A DNA stretch of 27,201 bases from Chitinophagaceae bacterium UBA7600 (GTDB lineage Bacteria; Bacteroidota; Bacteroidia; Chitinophagales; Chitinophagaceae): NCBI GenBank assembly GCA_002478885.1, contig DLKC01000087.1, forward strand, positions 1 through 27,201. Direction: 5' to 3'. The notes beneath the pieces are model-generated. The model did not search any database. It was not told the origin of the DNA and worked only from the letters and a program-made list of their open reading frames with translations. Within the stretch, counting starts at the first letter, position 1. Every line of letters begins with the position of its first letter. The position numbers and the translations under genes were made by a program. Below are positions 24,424 to 27,201 of this stretch, piece after piece.

Positions 24424-24490
24424 CTGTAGAATTAATATGTAACGCTATACTTACAGAATTCCCTGCGGGTAAAGCTGTGAGAACTGAAAA
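24424..24490. repeat. hairpin repeat family X, copy X1
   Basis: It contains ctgtagaattaatatgtaac followed by gctatacttacagaattccc and tgcgggtaaagctgtgaga. The same order of blocks, with a few changes, occurs at 25630-25695. A left-hand block ttaggtctccacag at 24285-24298 matches ttaggtttccacag at 25602-25615, so X1 seems to be a copy interrupted by about 120 bases of other sequence. Confidence 0.7.
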
Positions 24491-24622
24491 AAGGAATATT
24501 AAGAGGAGATTAAAGCTGTTCGTTTTCCTTTCGGGTAACCGGGTTAAAATAATTATGAATACTCGTTTATAAATCATATTTTGTTTTTGAACAGGCAAGC
24601 TGCTTATAGCAGGAGCAATAGT

Positions 24623-24652
24623 AAAACTTGAAATCGCAAAATGCGACATCAA
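24623..24652. repeat. upstream copy of the ORF6N palindrome
   Basis: A 30-base string (aaaacttgaaatcgcaaaat then gcgacatcaa) that differs by one base from 24950-24979 inside the ORF6N gene. It folds as CTTGA-aa-TCGCA-aaa-TGCGA-ca-TCAAG. It lies about 90 bases before the ORF6N start codon. Confidence 0.8.
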
Positions 24653-24744
24653 GATTATGCGAAAGCAGAAAGCTGTCGTACGCATTTTAAATAAATCAAG
24701 ATGCTGGTAGTTAAAATTTTCATGTCCACAAAATCAATAAAGCA

Positions 24745-25281
24745 ATGGCAAGAAAAGAATTGACGATACTGGTTGCCGAACAAAAGATATTAAACAGGAT
24801 TTATGTTGTACGCGGACAAAAAGTAATGTTGGATGAGGACCTGGCCGGGATGTATGCCGTTGAAACAAGGCGTTTGAATGAGCAGGTAAAACGCAACACT
24901 AAAAGGTTTCCAAAAGATTTCATGTTTACGCTTACCAAAAAAGAGTACGAAAACTTGAAGTCGCAAAATGCGACATCAAATTGGGGTGGCAGAAGAAAGT
25001 TGCCCAATGCTTTTACAGAACAGGGAATCGCCATGTTGTCAAGTATATTAAACAGCGATGTTGCAATAGAAGTTAATATCAGGATTATAAGAGTGTTCAC
25101 CAAACTTCGCGAGTATGCGCTAACGCACAAAGAAATACTGGTTCAACTAGCTAAGCTGGAAAAAGAAGTAAGAGGCAACAGCAAAGACATTGAAAATATT
25201 TTTACAGTGCTCAAAGAGTTAATAGAAACGCAACGAAAACCTGTACCAAGAAACAGGATAGGATTTAAACCCGGTTATTGA
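24745..25281 (+). CDS. ORF6N domain DNA-binding protein
   Basis: A 178-residue protein. Residues about 10-100 are the ORF6N domain, with IYVVRGQKVMLDEDLAGMYA, VKRNTKRFPKDFMFTLTKKE and NWGGRRKLPNAFTEQGIAML (residues 79-98). The C-terminal part is a probable coiled coil (LVQLAKLEKEVRGNSKDIEN) with a basic tail. ORF6N domains are found in phage and mobile-element proteins and are presumed to bind DNA. Chromosomal copies in Bacteroidota are common and mostly uncharacterised. The length is normal for a short member, and the frame is intact. The gene contains one copy of a 30-base palindrome at codons 69-79, and a second copy lies upstream. It sits in a repeat-rich, AT-richer patch, which suggests acquired DNA. 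Confidence 0.88.
   Translation: MARKELTILVAEQKILNRIYVVRGQKVMLDEDLAGMYAVETRRLNEQVKRNTKRFPKDFMFTLTKKEYENLKSQNATSNWGGRRKLPNAFTEQGIAMLSSILNSDVAIEVNIRIIRVFTKLREYALTHKEILVQLAKLEKEVRGNSKDIENIFTVLKELIETQRKPVPRNRIGFKPGY
24950..24979. repeat. intragenic copy of the ORF6N palindrome
   Basis: A 30-base string with one mismatch to 24623-24652. The centre is the exact palindrome GTCGCA-aaa-TGCGAC. It encodes residues 69-79 of the ORF6N protein, including KSQNATS. Confidence 0.8.
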
Positions 25282-25291
25282 GATTAGATAA

Positions 25292-25402
25292 ATGCACCGC
25301 AAAAGTGCTGCAAGAATTAAAATTGCTCTTGAAGACGAATTAAGTAACATTCAGGCAAAAATCGAAAGTTCTACACCAATATTTGGGGATATTAACCGGT
25401 AG
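25292..25402 (+). CDS. possible 36-residue small ORF after the ORF6N gene
   Basis: ATG at 25292 and TAG at 25400-25402, 10 bases after the ORF6N stop. The product starts MHRKSAARIKIALEDELSNI and continues QAKIESSTPIFGDINR, a helix-favouring, charged sequence that looks more protein-like than chance AT-rich DNA. Coupling to the ORF6N transcript is likely given the spacing. There is no recognisable domain. It may be a real small protein, the remnant of a larger gene, or spurious. Confidence 0.35.
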   Translation: MHRKSAARIKIALEDELSNIQAKIESSTPIFGDINR

Positions 25403-25607
25403 TGGCTTTAAGGCACTTAACATTTAAAAGCCAAATAATGCTTTTGATCGTTCTTTCCTCAGATTATTCAATTTGACCTCTGTTTCAGAGAAATTAGTAA
25501 GACTAAATGCCATTAAAATCTCTTCCTAATGCACTATGAAAAATTGGTTCAATTTATCAAAATCTCCAGCCCTGTCTTTTTCAAAATGAGAATTCGTGAT
25601 TTTAGGT

Positions 25608-25695
25608 TTCCACAGAGTCCCTTACAGGTGACTCTGTGGAATTTAATATGTAAAGCCTATACTCACAGAGTTCCCTTTGGGTAAAGCTGTGAGAA
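25608..25695. repeat. hairpin repeat family X, copy X2 (two hairpins)
   Basis: The first hairpin is an exact 12-base stem, TTCCACAGAGTC (25608-25619) with GACTCTGTGGAA (25630-25641), with a 10-base loop. A second hairpin follows, with arms CTCACAG and CTGTGAG around agttccctttgggtaaag. The two hairpins share the CACAGAGT-CCC start, so they look related. The 3' part matches X1. Confidence 0.75.
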
Positions 25696-25701
25696 TTTAA
25701 A

Positions 25702-26304
25702 TCACTCATAAAATTTCCACAGATCAGATTTGACATTGTATTGCTTCGACATTAGTATATGGCCGGAGGGTATAAATTTGAATGGGGCAATTGTATCAGT
25801 GAAATCATAATAGTAAATACCTTTTTTAAAGCAACTGATTACTGTTGCGAGAAGGGTTTCTATAGAATCATAGGCAGTAATTAACACGTCGTAATCAACA
25901 GATACAATAGAATATTTATAAATCATTCTATATGTGCCTGAATCCTTATTGCAATCAATTAAAAACTTTTCACCTCCAGAGTCTTCGAATAATAAGTGCA
26001 TATCTGTACGCCAATAATCATCATTTCCCACAAAATGCCTATATCTATCAATGGAACTTTCTAAAGTGCAAAATGCTCCTAGTGGAAACAGCCATGTTTC
26101 GTTTGGAATGGAAGACCTGGACAAATTTGTTCCGTTCCGCCATTCATAGAGTTGAATTATCTCATCAGGTAAATCCAAGCTAATGGAAAGCATTTCCTTA
26201 GCGATTTGCTGCTTTGAAATTCCCTCATTGAATAATCTTAAGAGGGGAGAACTGGAGATTTTTATTTGCTCGTATAATTCATCAAGTAAAGGTGAAATAT
26301 TCAC
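25702..26304 (-). CDS. SMI1/KNR4 (SUKH) domain protein, possible orphan immunity protein
   Basis: A 200-residue soluble protein. The SUKH signature LPDEIIQLYEWRNGTNLS is at residues 45-62, followed by aromatic strands (ETWLFPLGAFCTLESSIDRY) and a later GGEKFLIDCNKDSGTYRMIY segment, then a YDSIETLLATVISCFKKGIYY region. SUKH proteins commonly serve as immunity proteins to polymorphic or contact-dependent toxins, though some have other roles. No toxin gene or secretion component lies next to it, so it would be an orphan. The upstream gap of about 280 bases (26305-26584) holds repeats R8a and R8b. The gene ends right beside hairpin repeat X2, which could serve as its terminator. Confidence 0.82.
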   Translation of the reverse strand: MNISPLLDELYEQIKISSSPLLRLFNEGISKQQIAKEMLSISLDLPDEIIQLYEWRNGTNLSRSSIPNETWLFPLGAFCTLESSIDRYRHFVGNDDYWRTDMHLLFEDSGGEKFLIDCNKDSGTYRMIYKYSIVSVDYDVLITAYDSIETLLATVISCFKKGIYYYDFTDTIAPFKFIPSGHILMSKQYNVKSDLWKFYE

Positions 26305-26463
26305 ACTCGTTAGTGATTTGATTTGAAATTGCTATAAAGAAGTTTAAAAACAAGGTAATTTATAAAATTCTCCGTGACAAAACAATCACTGCTGTTATAA
26401 GAACTTAGCATTCTAAACATTTACTCTGATTGCAAACAACATTACGCTCCTATGAAAACAGAA

Positions 26464-26522
26464 CGCACAAGTGAGTGACATACCGCACATGCGGTACTTC
26501 GCTTTGCTCAGCAACGACGAAG
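26464..26522 (+). repeat. dispersed repeat, copy R8a
   Basis: It reads cgcacaagtgagtgacatac followed by a perfect small palindrome, TACCGCA-ca-TGCGGTA (26481-26496), then ttcgctttgctcagcaacga. The first part matches R7. It is joined end to end with R8b. Confidence 0.6.
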
Positions 26523-26584
26523 CTGTACAAGTGTGCGACGCAACCGGGAAGCCACAACGCACAAAAGCCGGCTACCAAAAAATC
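26523..26584 (+). repeat. dispersed 3'-end repeat, copy R8b
   Basis: It reads ctgtacaagtgtgcgacgca followed by accgggaagccacaacgcac and aaaagccggctaccaaaaaa, ending exactly at the uvrA stop codon. The left half is nearly identical to R3 and R4, and the right half to R6. Confidence 0.75.
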
Positions 26585-27201
26585 TTACTTCATCTCCTGC
26601 GCTAAAAAAGTTGCAGTGTGGCTTTCCTTTACTTTCAATAAGCCTTCGGGTGTGCCTTCGTAGAGAATGCGCCCGCCGCCATCGCCACCTTCGGGGCCAA
26701 GATCGATGATATGATCGGCGACTTTTATTACATCAAGATTATGTTCGATCACCAGCACACTGTTGCCGCGGTCAACGAGCTTGTTGAGCACATCGAGCAG
26801 GTGCTGTATGTCCTGGAAATGCAGGCCTGTCGTGGGTTCGTCGAGTATATAAAATGTTTTGCCGGTATCTTTCTTTGCCAGTTCCGTTGACAGCTTTACA
26901 CGCTGGGCCTCCCCTCCACTAAGCGTTACAGCAGACTGCCCGAGCGTGATATAACCGAGCCCGACTTCGCTAAGTACCTTTATTTTGCGATAGAGATAAT
27001 GCACGGGTTGAAAGAATTCGCAGGCTTCATCAACCGTCATATCAAGCACATCACTGATGGATTTGCCTTTATAACGTATCTCTAGTGTTTCGCGGTTATA
27101 ACGTTTGCCATTGCATTTTTCGCAGTGCACATACACATCAGGAAGGAAATTCATTTCAATCACGCGCATGCCGCCGCCCTCACAAACATCGCAACGGCCG
27201 C
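26585..27201 (-). CDS. uvrA: excinuclease ABC subunit A, C-terminal part (truncated by the window edge)
   Basis: The last 205 codons of uvrA. The start lies beyond position 27201. UvrA is the ABC-type damage sensor of nucleotide excision repair that loads UvrB. Visible features are the C-terminal zinc finger, read from the edge as [10 protein letters not shown] then [20 protein letters not shown] (a CxxC pair on each side), the ABC signature [14 protein letters not shown], Walker [16 protein letters not shown], the H-loop [17 protein letters not shown] and the glycine-rich tail [19 protein letters not shown]. The frame continues unbroken to the window edge, so the internal ATG at 27169 is not the start. 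Repeat R8b touches its stop codon, as similar copies do at uvrB. Confidence 0.97.
   Translation of the reverse strand, partial: GRCDVCEGGGMRVIEMNFLPDVYVHCEKCNGKRYNRETLEIRYKGKSISDVLDMTVDEACEFFQPVHYLYRKIKVLSEVGLGYITLGQSAVTLSGGEAQRVKLSTELAKKDTGKTFYILDEPTTGLHFQDIQHLLDVLNKLVDRGNSVLVIEHNLDVIKVADHIIDLGPEGGDGGGRILYEGTPEGLLKVKESHTATFLAQEMK

Larger units (their letters stand above)
24242..24744. other. repeat-bearing gap between the metallo-hydrolase and ORF6N genes
   Basis: A 140-codon minus-strand frame (24263-24685) covers most of it, but it contains translated hairpin repeat X1 and the palindrome at 24623-24652 and has no recognisable domain. I treat the stretch as non-coding. The left end carries a short imperfect hairpin, tccacaggt (24292-24300) against acctgcgga (24308-24316). 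Confidence 0.5.

Noticed and set aside
24263..24685. A 140-codon minus-strand open frame in the gap before the ORF6N gene
   Set aside because: It is largely translated repeat X1 plus the 30-base palindrome, has no recognisable domain and shows no protein-like pattern after the first hydrophobic stretch.

Overview
The window looks like chromosomal DNA of a Bacteroidota bacterium, most likely of the Chitinophagaceae or a close relative. The signs are a type IX secretion (T9SS) cargo protein built of SprB-like repeats, PorT-type and porin-2-type outer membrane barrels, the enolase/divIC gene pair, an ORF6N gene, and the general lack of strong Shine-Dalgarno sites. Base composition is moderate. 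There are no rRNA or tRNA genes, no CRISPR array, no complete insertion sequence and no prophage that I can see. The uvrA gene runs off the right edge.

Layout. Positions 54-2813 (minus strand): endonuclease III (nth), a small acidic orphan protein, a DivIC/FtsB-like division protein, and enolase. Positions 3268-6046 (minus): an outer membrane porin and an Amt ammonium transporter, probably a nitrogen uptake pair. A VanZ-like membrane protein follows on the plus strand. Positions 6886-10934 (minus): a PorT-type barrel, uvrB and a LON substrate-binding-domain protein. Positions 11046-12846 (plus): a family 2-like glycosyltransferase and the MeaB GTPase. Positions 13080-19892 (minus): a GT9 heptosyltransferase, a phytanoyl-CoA dioxygenase family enzyme, a 929-residue T9SS/SprB-repeat surface protein, and a sulfatase lipoprotein. 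Positions 20007-23163 (minus): a three-part TIR-domain protein and a YifB/ComM Mg-chelatase-like ATPase. Positions 23357-24241 (plus): a secreted metallo-beta-lactamase-fold hydrolase. Positions 24242-26584 hold an AT-richer accessory patch with an ORF6N protein, a possible 36-residue ORF, paired hairpin repeats and a SUKH (SMI1/KNR4) protein. The 3' end of uvrA follows.

Much of the non-coding DNA is structured. One dispersed repeat family (core GTGTGCGACGCAAC) occurs about eleven times, usually starting within a few bases of the stop codon of a minus-strand gene (nth, uvrB, the LON protein, the sulfatase, uvrA). Inverted copies lie in some of the same gaps. A second, hairpin-forming family occurs twice around the ORF6N gene. 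A third element, a 30-bp imperfect palindrome, lies both upstream of and inside the ORF6N gene. Five rho-independent terminators are convincing; the enolase terminator abuts the divIC start codon.

The best candidates for new biology are the dispersed 3'-end repeat family, the TIR protein with an uncharacterised beta-rich middle domain, and the ORF6N gene with its duplicated palindrome. Most other genes are recognisable core or surface functions. DNA repair genes (nth, uvrB, uvrA) are scattered rather than grouped in an operon.
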